Assembly (NCBI GenBank): GCA_965225955.1
Contig: CBDDBX010000009.1
Coordinates: 106,487 to 170,486 of the forward strand
DNA length: 64,000 bases
Reading direction: 5' to 3'
Source: CBDDBX01 sp965225955
Lineage (GTDB): Bacteria > Acidobacteriota > Aminicenantia > UBA2199
Positions 16,319 to 25,899 of this stretch are shown here, piece after piece. The translations under genes and the position numbers were made by a program. Below the pieces are notes generated by a model. That model searched no databases and was not told the origin of the DNA. It was given only the letters and a program-made list of their open reading frames with translations. Position 1 is the stretch's first letter, and each line of letters begins with the position of its first letter.

Positions 16319-17956
16319 CTATAACTCCCGTTCGCCGTCTCTTAATTGTTTAATGCGATGTTTTCTGCCTTTTTTTCTGATCTCTTTTTTGAGCCATTTT
16401 ACCGGGTATCCTACCTCTTCCGGTCGGTGTTTCTGGTTCTGAATATAACCGTCATTGTATTTTGTAATAAGATGTGTTCCCAGTTCTCTCCAGCGATTTA
16501 CAACTGAAGTTGCATTCTCTCCACAATATTTTGTCATAAATTTACTTACAAGCTCGGGTTTTCTTTTAAGAAGATCTTTCGCAGCTATCTCAATTGATGG
16601 CTGAAGATCAAACTCAATGTCTTCAAGTTCCTGCTGAACCTTCTTAATATCTTTTATCATATAGCTGTATCTTAAATTTGCGTAGTTCGCCACAAAATTA
16701 AAAACCCACCATGCAGATTTATCTGAGTATTTTCTGAGTGTTCCTGTAGAGTATGCAGGTGGCATTTTCGTAATTGATGAGTAGAAAGGGACAAAAACAG
16801 ATGTATATGGTGTATCTATACCGTACCAGTATATACCTCCAATTTCATCCGGCAGATCTGACCTTGATTCTGATACAAAAACGAAGGCTGCCTGTTGTGT
16901 TGAAATTGGTCTCTCCCATGCATAGATTTTTTTATCAACCTTCCATTTCATAGGTCTCCATCTGTCAGGACTTCCAAAAGGTCCTGCAACAACATCTTTT
17001 GTCATATCAAATTCTGTGCCTTCATAGTGATCTCTATGTAGTGCAATAACATCCCTGATATCAAGCTTTTTATCTGGTTTTATGCATAGAGGGTAAGGCT
17101 TTGTTCCTTTCCTGTTTGAACTGTAATCCGGGGAGAAGCCTGCAGAAGGTTTAACTCTCCTGAATATGCTCCATATTCTTCTGGAGGAGTATCTTACCTG
17201 CTCATCAGTAGGCGGATTGTAGGCTTCAGAAAAACTGAATGGTTTACCACTTTTCGGATTGTAATAGCCCTTTTCTATTGCAAACTTTATTACGTTTTCT
17301 GAATAGACTGCTTTATCAGGATTGTTAAGGGGAAATTCCCTTATACGTGACATATTGGCTGTAGCACAGATTTCACCTTCAGGTATTCTTACAGCAACCC
17401 AGTTTGCTCCTTTTCCTCCCGGCCCGGGACCTACTATTTCAAGAAGCCAGGCTTCTTCTTTATCTGCAATTGAAATAGATTCCCCGCTGCTTCTGTATCC
17501 ATATTTCTCTACAAGATCTCCAATGACCTTTATAGCTTCTCTAGCGGTTTTTGCTCTTTGAAGAGTTATCATCATGAGGGGATAGTAGTGAAACATTCCT
17601 TCAGGATTGATCAGCTCTTTACGGCCATCAAAAGTTGTTTCACCGATAGCAAGCTGGTGCTCATTCATATGCCCCACAACACGGTAAGTATAAGGAACCT
17701 GCGGGATCTTTCCTACAATTCCACTCCAGCTTTTTATAACATGCATTTCACCAGGTTTATAGTGTGCTGCAGGAATTATTTTAGGATAAGTATGAAATTC
17801 ACCATCACAGGAATAGCTGATCATTGGTGCGCCTTTTTTTGATGCTCCTTTGGAAACCAGTATTGAGGTGCAGGCATTTATATAGTTATATATACTTACC
17901 GACAGTATCAGTGTTAACTGTAAAGTTATTATTGTTAAGGCTTTCAAGATTTTCAT
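16319..17956 (-). CDS. Secreted C69-family dipeptidase
   Basis: 545 residues. A signal-like hydrophobic N-terminus ends at NAC; Cys29 followed by TSILVSKGASKKGAPMISYSCDGE is the Ntn-hydrolase start of peptidase family C69, where the Cys becomes the N-terminal nucleophile after processing. Further family features include EEAWLLEIVGPGPGGKGANWVAVRIPEGEI and NMSRIREF. C69 enzymes cleave dipeptides with broad specificity. Length is normal. With the M3, M13 and other Ntn hydrolases in this window it fits a peptide-degrading periplasm. Confidence 0.9.
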   Translation of the reverse strand: MKILKALTIITLQLTLILSVSIYNYINACTSILVSKGASKKGAPMISYSCDGEFHTYPKIIPAAHYKPGEMHVIKSWSGIVGKIPQVPYTYRVVGHMNEHQLAIGETTFDGRKELINPEGMFHYYPLMMITLQRAKTAREAIKVIGDLVEKYGYRSSGESISIADKEEAWLLEIVGPGPGGKGANWVAVRIPEGEICATANMSRIREFPLNNPDKAVYSENVIKFAIEKGYYNPKSGKPFSFSEAYNPPTDEQVRYSSRRIWSIFRRVKPSAGFSPDYSSNRKGTKPYPLCIKPDKKLDIRDVIALHRDHYEGTEFDMTKDVVAGPFGSPDRWRPMKWKVDKKIYAWERPISTQQAAFVFVSESRSDLPDEIGGIYWYGIDTPYTSVFVPFYSSITKMPPAYSTGTLRKYSDKSAWWVFNFVANYANLRYSYMIKDIKKVQQELEDIEFDLQPSIEIAAKDLLKRKPELVSKFMTKYCGENATSVVNRWRELGTHLITKYNDGYIQNQKHRPEEVGYPVKWLKKEIRKKGRKHRIKQLRDGEREL

Positions 17957-18082
17957 TTTCTCCTCCCTGAATCTTTTTACTCAGTTAATACGGAAGATTT
18001 TTTCTGTGAGTTCAAATAATTGAAATAAAAAAAACTGATGTCATCCAAAAAGAACTTAGCATTGTTAATTGAGTTGTTGGCA

Positions 18083-18649
18083 ATGGAAAGAAATATCGAT
18101 CTTATAGTAACTGATGCTCAGAAGGGATGTCCGGAAGCGATGGAAGAGATTTTTGAACTCTACAGAGAAAAACTCTACAGACTTACTATGGGTATGACAG
18201 GAAACAGAGAGGATGCAGAGGATCTTCTCCAGGAGATCTTTACAAAAATTTTTGTATCACTTCATGGTTTTAAGGTTAAACCTGGTGGTGGATTTACTAC
18301 CTGGGTGTTGAGAGTAGGTACCAACCACTCTATAAGTTATGTAAAAAAGCACAGGGGGTATGGTAGAGATGAGTGTGAGCTTAAAGATGAGTTTATGGCA
18401 GATACCTCTTCTCCACCAGATAATGTAGAGAAGGCGGAGATTGGTACCATTGTTCTTAAGAAACTTGGGAACCTGTCCCCAAAACAGAGAGCGGTTATTA
18501 TTCACAGATATTATAACGGTTTGACAATAAGAGAGATTGGCGGGGCCATGAAATGTCATGAAGGAAGCGTAAAAAGACATTTGTACAGAGGACTTGATAA
18601 ATTAAGGAGGCTTCTGGGCATGTCTGAAGAGGTTGGAAATGAAGTGTAG
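18083..18649 (+). CDS. ECF-type RNA polymerase sigma factor
   Basis: 188 residues from the ATG at 18083, which gives the usual ECF start (IDLIVTDAQKGCPEAMEEIFELY); an upstream in-frame ATG at 18038 would add 15 residues and has no ribosome site. Region 2 shows EDAEDLLQEIFTKIF and TWVLRVGTNHSISYVKKHRG; region 4 shows LSPKQRAVIIHRYYNGLTIREIGGAMKCHEGSVKRHLYRGLDKLR. The next gene is a zinc-finger anti-sigma factor, overlapping by 11 bp. It probably directs a small cell-envelope or stress regulon, perhaps including its own operon. Confidence 0.93.
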   Translation: MERNIDLIVTDAQKGCPEAMEEIFELYREKLYRLTMGMTGNREDAEDLLQEIFTKIFVSLHGFKVKPGGGFTTWVLRVGTNHSISYVKKHRGYGRDECELKDEFMADTSSPPDNVEKAEIGTIVLKKLGNLSPKQRAVIIHRYYNGLTIREIGGAMKCHEGSVKRHLYRGLDKLRRLLGMSEEVGNEV

Positions 18650-19415
18650 AAAAGTTTTGGAGAACTCATCTTATCTATTTTCAGATACAGTTGATGTTAG
18701 TGATTCTGCAGCTCTTGAAAAACACCTTGCAAACTGCAGCAGATGTACAGAAAAGTATGAGGATTTTAAAAGAATTGCCGGATCAATAGAGAGTGAAGCG
18801 GTTAATCTGGAAGAACCTGACTGGAATCGGACTTACAGTAGAGCAATAAGGAATAGTCTGAGACAGAAACAGCAAAAAAATGGAAGTACGAGTAGGTTTC
18901 TCAAACCAGCTCTGACTATTATCATGATGTTGATGGTTTTCTCCATAGGACTGTTTTTTAATGACCTTTTTACTATTAGTAACAATCCGGTTTACAGAAA
19001 ATCTGTAGATTCTCTTCCGGTTGTAGCAATTCTTGATAACCTGGAAAAAAGCAGAATGGTATTACTGGAGTATATTAATATGGATCAGGAAGGTTCGCCT
19101 GAAAGAGGATGGGGCAGTAATAATATAAAACTGGCGAAAAGAGTTCTGATTAAAAACAGACAACTTAGTCAAAGATATAGAAAGCTCATGTCTGAGCAGC
19201 TTCTTGTACTTATGGAAGACCTGGAGATGCTCTTTATGGAGATTAAAAATCTTGACGAAGAGATTGACAGTAAATTCTATATTGAGAAGTTAATGAAAAG
19301 CAGAAGAATTCTGCTTAAGATTGAACGTATCTTTTTAAACAGCCGCAAAGACAGTGGAGGAAAGAATGCTTTTGGTAAAGATAAGGTATTTGTTGGTTCT
19401 GATTGCTCTCTGTAG
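18639..19415 (+). CDS. Anti-sigma factor with zf-HC2-type zinc finger
   Basis: 258 residues from ATG at 18639. The N-terminal domain has a Cys at residue 3 and HLANCSRC, the H-x3-C-x2-C zinc-finger pattern of anti-sigma factors that hold ECF sigma factors at the membrane. One membrane segment (about residues 88-106) is followed by a mostly helical, charged extracytoplasmic part of about 150 residues. It overlaps the sigma gene upstream and the TonB-C protein downstream, so all are coupled. The signal that releases the sigma factor cannot be read from sequence. Confidence 0.85.
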   Translation: MKCRKVLENSSYLFSDTVDVSDSAALEKHLANCSRCTEKYEDFKRIAGSIESEAVNLEEPDWNRTYSRAIRNSLRQKQQKNGSTSRFLKPALTIIMMLMVFSIGLFFNDLFTISNNPVYRKSVDSLPVVAILDNLEKSRMVLLEYINMDQEGSPERGWGSNNIKLAKRVLIKNRQLSQRYRKLMSEQLLVLMEDLEMLFMEIKNLDEEIDSKFYIEKLMKSRRILLKIERIFLNSRKDSGGKNAFGKDKVFVGSDCSL

Positions 19416-20310
19416 TGTTTTACATCCTGCACAGGGTAGCATGGATAATAGAGCAGAGCTTACATATAGAGAAGGAAAAGAGGCTGTTTTGAGAAAAGAA
19501 TGGAGAACAGCTGTTTCTGTTCTGGAAAAATTTAAATCAGAATTCAGAGATAGCAGAGTAGCTGCTGCTGGTATCTACTGGCTGGCGTACAGCCGTTACA
19601 ATATTGGTGTTGGATTTAAAGGAGAAAAGGGACTTGCTGAATTAACAGGAACTCTTGAGGATCTTAAATATCTGGCGACCAGATATGAAAACAGCAAATG
19701 GGTTGATGATGGCATGGTACTTAAAGTACGTGTGGCAGTAGAACTGAAAGACAGAGGAGATGCAGGAGGAGAGAAATTACTGACAGAAGTTCTTGTACGT
19801 TATGGAGATAGTTTGTCTGATTGTGTCTTACTTGCAATGGAAGCTTTGATAGATATTAAAGGGGAAAAAATATTTCAGCATCTTCTTGAAATAAAAAAAC
19901 CTTTCCTGGCAAGGGAGGCGGTATTCAGCTTCTCAAGATCAAGAGAGGATATGGTGCCATTTGAAGAAAAACCGGATTTTCTGAAATATCCGGCTGACCT
20001 GACCTATCCATCTCTGGCTCTTAAATCATGGATATCCTGGACTTCAGTTATGGAAATTAAAATAGATAAAACAGGAAAAGTTGTTAAGGTAAGAACCATT
20101 TGTGGAGCGGTTAATCACAGAAAACTTGATAGTGAAGTTGAGAAAGAGTTGTTCAGATGCAGGTATGCTCCGGTAAAAGATGACATGGGGAGAGAGATGG
20201 AAGTATCTTTTGTAGAGATCTGGCGATATAAATACAACCATACCAGAAGAACATGGAAAATTCTGAGGTGGATAGATCAGAGTCGGGGAGGAATTGCTGA
20301 TTATGAATAG
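19366..20310 (+). CDS. Secreted TPR-like protein with TonB C-terminal domain
   Basis: 314 residues from ATG at 19366, chosen for its GGAGGAAAG site; the gene overlaps the anti-sigma gene by 50 bp. Signal peptide (LLVLIALCSVLHPAQG). Residues 30-200 look like TPR/tol-pal-type repeats (YREGKEAVLRKEWRTAVSVLEKF). Residues about 225-300 match a TonB C-terminal domain: SVMEIKIDKTGKVVKVRTICG ... LDSEVEKELFRCRYAPVKDD. Without a membrane anchor it is not a classic TonB; such proteins occur with ECF operons and may sense or bind envelope partners. The role is inferred. Confidence 0.75.
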   Translation: MLLVKIRYLLVLIALCSVLHPAQGSMDNRAELTYREGKEAVLRKEWRTAVSVLEKFKSEFRDSRVAAAGIYWLAYSRYNIGVGFKGEKGLAELTGTLEDLKYLATRYENSKWVDDGMVLKVRVAVELKDRGDAGGEKLLTEVLVRYGDSLSDCVLLAMEALIDIKGEKIFQHLLEIKKPFLAREAVFSFSRSREDMVPFEEKPDFLKYPADLTYPSLALKSWISWTSVMEIKIDKTGKVVKVRTICGAVNHRKLDSEVEKELFRCRYAPVKDDMGREMEVSFVEIWRYKYNHTRRTWKILRWIDQSRGGIADYE

Positions 20311-22159
20311 AAAAAGAGGAAGTTTTTTATTGATTCTACTGTTTTTTACTATCGGAATATCAGCTCAGAATCAGTTTGACTGGAAAAAGATCAATCAGCA
20401 GGCTATTGATCACTATGTAAAGGGTGAATATGAAATAGCCGAAGGAAAAGCATCTGAAGCATTGATTATAGCTGAGAAGGTCTTTGGAGGAAAACACGAT
20501 AATTACAGGGTATCCCTCAATAATTACGGTAGAATTCTACATCTGAGAAAGAAGTTTAAAGAGGCTGATAAGATATATACAGCTCTTCTTGGTAGTCTTA
20601 CAGATAATGATAAACAAGGTGAAGAATACCTTACTATTCTGAATAATGCTGGGGAGTTGCAGATGAAAATCGGGAAAAACAGGGAAGCTGAAGATAAATT
20701 TTCTGAAATAATACGTCTATGTAATAGAACCGATAATTCCGAAAGTAATATCTGTTTTGCTGCTCTGGTTAACATCGGTAATCTTAAAAAGAGAGCTGGT
20801 AATCTGAACCGTGCAGCAGGTTATCTTGAAAAGGCTCTTAAAACAGGAAAAAAAGTATTTGGAGAAGAGTCCTGGAAATTAAAAGAGGTAATGAGGAGTC
20901 TCGGGGTAATATATTTCGAATTAAAGCAATTTATTAAGGCAGATGAAATTATCAAATACAGAGCAGAGCTTAATAGAAAAACAGCAACCTCAAATTTTGT
21001 TGAATATAACAACAGTGGAGCAATATATTTTTATAAAGGACTCAACCGTGCAGCTGAGAGAAAATTCATGGCAGCTGTGGAAACTGCGCCGGAAGGGGAA
21101 CTTGTTACTGTTCTGATAAACCTTGGCACCCTGTACTATTCGGTGAATCGTTACCGTAGAGCTATTAAGGTGCTTAAAAAAGCTGATGAAATCATCAGTA
21201 AAGAGAGTGGTAGTGATACCAGTTTTAATAAAGGCCTTATATTTTATAAACTGGGACAGGTATATGAAAGACAGCACAGGTATCTTAAAGCTTCAGACTA
21301 TCTCAAAAAAGCTTATGAAATTTTCAGAGGTGATGGGAGAGAAGAAGTGAATAGCGTTGATGTTTCAAAAACCCTTTACCGACTTGGGCAGATGTATATA
21401 TCCAGGAGATTGCCGGGAAGGGCAGAAGACTATTTTAATGAATCACGGCGTGCAGGGCGTGAGCATGGTATGGACAGGAACCCTTATATTTTTGGATGTA
21501 TAAATTATCTACGAAGAATCTATGAGATAAGAAAAGAGAAAAAATCGGTTCTGAAAATGTTTGATGAAGAAATCACCCTGAGTGGAACTGGAAAAGTCAG
21601 GAATGTTGAACATATGATTGCTGTATTAATGGAGAAGGCCAGTTATCTCAGATCTGTTAATATGACAGATGAGGCACTGCAAGCTTTAAAGAAGGCAGAA
21701 GAGGCGAGCCAGCAGCTCAATATTGCTGATCACCCAGTAACTTTGCACTCTCTTACTGAACTTATGGCGGAAATACTTATGGATATGAAACAGTATAAAG
21801 AGAGTGAGAAGTACTACAGGGCAAGACTTAAACAGATAACTGAATCAAAAGGAGAGGAGAATCCTGATAAGGGAAGTATACTGGTAGCACTGGCAGAACT
21901 TAAATATAAAATGAGAGAGAAGGAAGAAGCCCTGAAGCTCTGCAGAGAGAGCCTGACTTTTAATATAAGATACATAAAACCAGGCAGTATATACATGAAA
22001 CAGTTTCTGCAGCAGATGTCTGAGTTGTTCAAAAAGTGTGGAGACAAAGTTACTGCAGGAAAACTAAAGAAAGAGGCTGCGATGATTAAACTACCATTCT
22101 CTGAAGATGAGAGAGGATATGAAGAGAAGATGAAGAGATGGGACTCTGATAGGAAATAA
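20303..22159 (+). CDS. Secreted tetratricopeptide-repeat protein
   Basis: 618 residues from ATG at 20303. Signal peptide at residues 5-22 (FLLILLFFTIGISAQ). The rest is an array of about ten TPR units of the long Kinesin-light-chain type, for example EYEIAEGKASEALIIAEKVFG and AAGYLEKALKTGKKVFG. No catalytic domain. Its start overlaps the TonB-C gene by 8 bp. Last gene of the sigma operon. Probably a periplasmic protein-protein interaction scaffold. Confidence 0.85.
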   Translation: MNRKRGSFLLILLFFTIGISAQNQFDWKKINQQAIDHYVKGEYEIAEGKASEALIIAEKVFGGKHDNYRVSLNNYGRILHLRKKFKEADKIYTALLGSLTDNDKQGEEYLTILNNAGELQMKIGKNREAEDKFSEIIRLCNRTDNSESNICFAALVNIGNLKKRAGNLNRAAGYLEKALKTGKKVFGEESWKLKEVMRSLGVIYFELKQFIKADEIIKYRAELNRKTATSNFVEYNNSGAIYFYKGLNRAAERKFMAAVETAPEGELVTVLINLGTLYYSVNRYRRAIKVLKKADEIISKESGSDTSFNKGLIFYKLGQVYERQHRYLKASDYLKKAYEIFRGDGREEVNSVDVSKTLYRLGQMYISRRLPGRAEDYFNESRRAGREHGMDRNPYIFGCINYLRRIYEIRKEKKSVLKMFDEEITLSGTGKVRNVEHMIAVLMEKASYLRSVNMTDEALQALKKAEEASQQLNIADHPVTLHSLTELMAEILMDMKQYKESEKYYRARLKQITESKGEENPDKGSILVALAELKYKMREKEEALKLCRESLTFNIRYIKPGSIYMKQFLQQMSELFKKCGDKVTAGKLKKEAAMIKLPFSEDERGYEEKMKRWDSDRK

Positions 22160-22260
22160 TGCCTCTTAAGGTAGATGAGTCAGGTATTAAGGTAAATTGA
22201 AGTTTGATTTTTATACCTTACTGAAGGATAATGTCGTTGATATTTTTTTGTGGAGGCCTA

Positions 22261-22704
22261 ATGGAGTCAAAATATATACTCATCGATAACGAAATAATTC
22301 CCGAAGTTTACAGTAAAGTTCTTGAAGCTAAAGCACTGATAAAATCGGGAGAAGCCAGCGGTATATCTGAGGCAGTTAAGATGGTGAATATATCCCGGAG
22401 TGCTTACTACAAATATCATAAACATATTTTTCAGCTATCTCAGGGAAGGGAGAAGGTTAAAAAAGCAACTCTCAGATTTGTGCTGTGCCATCAGCATGGA
22501 GTTCTCTCAAATATTCTTAACTACCTTGCAGATACTGGTGGTAATATTCTTACTATAAGTCAGGATATTCCAATTAATGATATTGCGAATCTAAGTATAA
22601 CTCTTGATATAAGTGGTCTGAAGTCAGCGATTAATGAATCTATAGAAGAGATGAATGGAATGGATGGAGTTGTTAAGGTTGAACTGCTGGCTGTAGGGTA
22701 CTGA
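22261..22704 (+). CDS. ACT domain-containing protein, PheB/UPF0735 family
   Basis: 147 residues from ATG at 22261, preceded by TGGAGG. The length and domain order fit the UPF0735/PheB family: an N-terminal helix-turn-helix-like part (GISEAVKMVNISRSAYYKYHKHIF) and a C-terminal ACT domain (LRFVLCHQHGVLSNILNYLADTG). ACT domains bind amino acids and members are linked by name to phenylalanine metabolism, though the biochemical role is unclear. A hairpin terminator follows. Confidence 0.88.
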   Translation: MESKYILIDNEIIPEVYSKVLEAKALIKSGEASGISEAVKMVNISRSAYYKYHKHIFQLSQGREKVKKATLRFVLCHQHGVLSNILNYLADTGGNILTISQDIPINDIANLSITLDISGLKSAINESIEEMNGMDGVVKVELLAVGY

Positions 22705-22719
22705 TAACTAACTGAGTAA

Positions 22720-22742
22720 ACCGGCAAGTATCTATTGCCGGT
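22720..22742 (+). terminator. Terminator hairpin after the ACT-domain gene
   Basis: ACCGGCAA pairs with TTGCCGGT over a 7-base loop, 15 bases past the stop codon, followed by ATTTC. It lies between convergent genes and may serve both. Confidence 0.6.
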
Positions 22743-22765
22743 ATTTCTGATCTTGTTTTTACTAT

Positions 22766-23352
22766 CTATTTAACAGCAAACATAGGCATAATTTCTTTGC
22801 CATAAACTTCGTTAAGTACCTGAGCTATTGACGCATACATTGCGCTTAATCCCCGCAGATAATTCCTTCATAACCGGCTATGGTTTTTAATGTCTCACTA
22901 CCTGTAAAGTCAGCAGTAGCAAGAAGAAAGAAGAGCACAACAAGTGAGCCGAAAACAAACTGAAGTACTTTGTTAATTCTGAAAGTACCAGCAAACATTC
23001 CTATAGTAAAAATACCCCATACTGTCAGGTATGATCCCATTGCTTCTTTGGTAGGAGCAGAGCCCAGACCGAACTTAGGCATGAGAATCAGAGCTACAAG
23101 AGAGATCCAGAAGAATCCATAAGCTGTGAATGCAGTTGTACCAAAAGTATTATTCTTTTTCCACTCCATAATACCAACGCATACCTGTGACAGGCCGCCA
23201 ATGGTAAGTCCCATAGCAAGAATCATTGCGTCAAGGCCGAAGAATCCTGCATTATGCAGATTGAGAAGAATTGTTGTCATACCAAAACCAATTAATCCAA
23301 GGGGGGCAGGATTTGCTGTGGTATCTTTAATTTCCATTGCGTTTTTTTCCAT
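22766..23352 (-). pseudogene. satP: GPR1/FUN34/YaaH acetate transporter (SatP-like), frameshifted near the 3' end
   Basis: Start at 23352 after an AGGAG site; residues begin MEKNAMEIKDTTANPAPLGL with the family NPAPLGL motif. Six membrane segments. The frame stops at 22846 after AGYEGIICGD, but a shifted frame continues with LSAMYASIAQVLNEVYGKE and ends at 22766, which is the conserved final helix of the family. The break is at a run of four G (plus-strand CCCC 22851-22854); one added G restores a protein of 195 residues, the usual size. These carriers take up or release acetate and succinate with protons. Loss of the last helix would probably inactivate it if the shift is real. Confidence 0.85.
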
Positions 23353-23523
23353 AAAAATCTCCTGAGTTGAACATATCTTTTTTTGTATAAAAAAACAGAG
23401 AAGCCAAAGCTTAACACAAATTGTTACTCTGTCAAGTAAAAAAATACCCCTGAAAACCGTATGAGAACAGAATCTGAGGAAGTAATTCCTGTACCACAGG
23501 ATATGATTTGTGTCCAAATACAG

Positions 23524-23538
23524 ATACGTAGTACGTAT
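23524..23538 (+). promoter_or_regulatory. 15-bp palindrome upstream of the agmatine-deiminase-like gene
   Basis: ATACGTA and TACGTAT flank a single G. It sits 61 bases before the start codon in the divergent region shared with the acetate transporter. It is a candidate operator for an unknown dimeric regulator. Confidence 0.35.
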
Positions 23539-23598
23539 AAGTAGCTGATTCTCTTATTTTTCAGGGAATTTGTAAGAGAGTTATTAAGAGGAGAAGGT

Positions 23599-24606
23599 AT
23601 GAACAAGGGAGTAAAGATGTTGCTCTGCTTTATAATTGTTATCACTGTGTCAGTTCTGGATGCCAGGCAGGAGGTAAAACTCTATGTACCATCAGAAATG
23701 ACCTTACATGAAGGTACATGGCTTCAGTGGCCATATATTTATGGTGGTGATGGAGAAGAGTATAAATATGAAGATGCCTGGGTAAGAATTTCAACGGCTC
23801 TTCATAGAGGTGAAAACCTTCATATAGCTGTATTTAGTGATAAAGAGAAGGAGAGAGTTAAAGGACTTCTTGAAAATGCAGATGTAAATATGGAGAGGGT
23901 AGACTTTCATATTGTAGGTAAAGAGAGTTCTGTAACCGGAAACAGGGAAATCTGTTTTGTGTATAACAGAAATGATGAACTTGTTGTTGTTAACTGGAAG
24001 TCAGAAAAAATCAGAGATAAAAAAGATAAGAGTCATGGTTTTGCAGACAAAATCAGCCGTATACTTAATTTACCCCGCTTATCTATAGATTTTCTGAGTA
24101 ATCTTAAGGATATGGATGTAGATGGTAAGGGAACTATGATTGTAAAGACCGGGGAATCCCGGATTAACAAAGAAGATTGTATTAAATCTGCAGAAAAATA
24201 TCTTAGACGCAATTTTGGAATAAAGCGTTTTATCTGGTTGAATGAGGGGTATGCAAGGTTTGTAGACAGCGATACAATTGTGGTATCAGGTAAAAGAAGC
24301 AGAGAGTGTTACAGCAGGATAAGAATGGCTATTAATGCTAAAGGGGCGGGTTACAGAATTGTGGGAATTCCCGAAACAGAGCTACCTGTTGAAGGAACCA
24401 GGTTTTCTGGTAGTTATGTAGATTTCTATGTAGGTAACAGTGTTGTTCTTATACCGCAGTATTATGATAATAATGATTCTGAAGCTGTAAGGCTTTTTCA
24501 ACAGTTCTATCCTGACAGAGAGATTGTTGGAGTAGATTGCCGGAAACTTTTCAGAAATGGTATAAAACTTCGCAGTCTGGCTTTTCCTCAGCCAATGTCA
24601 AGGTAA
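23599..24606 (+). CDS. Secreted agmatine-deiminase-family protein lacking catalytic residues
   Basis: 335 residues, ATG after AGGAGAAGG. Signal-like N-terminus (LLCFIIVITVSVLDA). The framework of the agmatine deiminase/PPAD fold is present: MTLHEGTWLQWP, DGKGTMIV, ARFVDSDTIVV, VDFYVGNSVVLIPQY, FYPDREIVGVDCRKLF. The active-site segments have changed. The usual GHxD segment reads WLNEGYARF, and the nucleophile segment GGGIHCxTQQ reads RNGIKLRSLAFPQ, so the His and Cys are missing. I infer a non-enzymatic relative, perhaps binding a guanidino or amine ligand outside the cytoplasm. Length is close to normal for the family. Confidence 0.75.
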   Translation: MNKGVKMLLCFIIVITVSVLDARQEVKLYVPSEMTLHEGTWLQWPYIYGGDGEEYKYEDAWVRISTALHRGENLHIAVFSDKEKERVKGLLENADVNMERVDFHIVGKESSVTGNREICFVYNRNDELVVVNWKSEKIRDKKDKSHGFADKISRILNLPRLSIDFLSNLKDMDVDGKGTMIVKTGESRINKEDCIKSAEKYLRRNFGIKRFIWLNEGYARFVDSDTIVVSGKRSRECYSRIRMAINAKGAGYRIVGIPETELPVEGTRFSGSYVDFYVGNSVVLIPQYYDNNDSEAVRLFQQFYPDREIVGVDCRKLFRNGIKLRSLAFPQPMSR

Positions 24607-24701
24607 GAGAGCTTCTGTTTTAAAAGATAATTTTATGAAACGTTTTGTTTCAGAATCGCGTCCTTTATTTTTTAGCACGAAATATTGCAATGGAGGATGT
24701 G

Positions 24702-25808
24702 ATGAAGAAACTGATTCTTTTGGTTGTATGCCTTGTACTGGCAGTTTATCTTAACGGAGATGTAAAGAATATTGATAAACCTTTGAAAGGGGAATGGAAA
24801 CCTGAATTAACAAAGGTAGCTGATCTTGAATGTGGTAATGGGGAGTTTTTCAGTAGAATTGATTCAATAAAGACTTCAGAAGATGGAAGAGTTTTTATTG
24901 CAGATGATAAAAACAGCAAAATCTATATTTTTGATAAAAACGGAAAATATATTACTGCTTTTGGCAAAAAAGGCGAAGGACCGGGAGAGTTCAGGTATCT
25001 GGAATCCATCCATGTTTTAAAAGATATGGTTGTAGTAGTGGGAAGAGCTCATCTTATCTATTTTGATACAGATGGTAAATACATTAAAACAGAAAAGTAT
25101 CCTTCTGATCTTGAACCAAGAGTTTTCATCGATAAAGACAGATTTGTATCTGCACCTTCAGTTCCCTCCAGCAGAACAAAAGATACCAGACTTAAACTGG
25201 AAATATATAATATTGCAGATGAGAAGCGCACCGTTCTTACTGAATACAGCGCATTTGATAAAGCTTCTGTATCAAAAACTAAAGGGGGGCAGCAGATGGT
25301 TGTTAATATGATCGTCGGAGGAGTTACCCCTTTAATGGTTGTTGCATATAATGACGGAATAATCTATTACGGTATGAACGATCAGTACAGAGTTAATATG
25401 GTTGACCTTAATGGTAAGAGTAAAGGTGCTTTTGTTCTGGAAGGAAGAGATAAAGACCCTTTTACTACTGATAAAAAGAAGGAGCTTTTCACAAAAGTTA
25501 AAGGAATACCTCAGTCAACAATCAAAGTGCTGGTAAACGGACTTCCTGATGAACTGACATATTTCGACTCAGTGGAATTTGGCAATAATGGAATGAGATA
25601 TCTCTTTTTATCAGATGCCAGTGATGGAGAAGAGAAGAGAGTGGATATCTTCTCTGCTGAAGGTAAATATTTGTATAAAGGCCTTCTTGTATTTGAAGAA
25701 GGACTTGATATGAAAGCCTTTCATATTGATGGTAAGAGAGTAATTGTGGCCGCGGAAAATGAAGATGGAGAAGTTGTTGCGTCAATATACAGTGCTTCTC
25801 TTAAATAA
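24702..25808 (+). CDS. Secreted six-bladed beta-propeller protein
   Basis: 368 residues from ATG at 24702, preceded by GGAGG; upstream in-frame Met residues lack such a site. Signal peptide (LILLVVCLVLAVYLNG). Then blade repeats of NHL type: SIKTSEDGRVFIADDKNSKIYIFDKNGKYITAFGKKGEGPGEF is the classic first blade, with further blades to the end. Such proteins are common in gut and sediment diderms and probably bind ligands or other envelope proteins; no enzyme activity is suggested. Followed by a strong terminator. Confidence 0.8.
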   Translation: MKKLILLVVCLVLAVYLNGDVKNIDKPLKGEWKPELTKVADLECGNGEFFSRIDSIKTSEDGRVFIADDKNSKIYIFDKNGKYITAFGKKGEGPGEFRYLESIHVLKDMVVVVGRAHLIYFDTDGKYIKTEKYPSDLEPRVFIDKDRFVSAPSVPSSRTKDTRLKLEIYNIADEKRTVLTEYSAFDKASVSKTKGGQQMVVNMIVGGVTPLMVVAYNDGIIYYGMNDQYRVNMVDLNGKSKGAFVLEGRDKDPFTTDKKKELFTKVKGIPQSTIKVLVNGLPDELTYFDSVEFGNNGMRYLFLSDASDGEEKRVDIFSAEGKYLYKGLLVFEEGLDMKAFHIDGKRVIVAAENEDGEVVASIYSASLK

Positions 25809-25850
25809 GAATAAGTTATTAGTGTAGATAAAAAACTTCATTACCTTAGA

Positions 25851-25876
25851 ATGCCCGGTATATTTTTACCGGGCAT
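25851..25876 (+). terminator. Terminator after the propeller gene
   Basis: ATGCCCGGTA pairs with TACCGGGCAT over a 6-base loop, followed by TTCTATT. Confidence 0.8.
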
Positions 25877-25899
25877 TTCTATTGTGTAACATGATTAAG

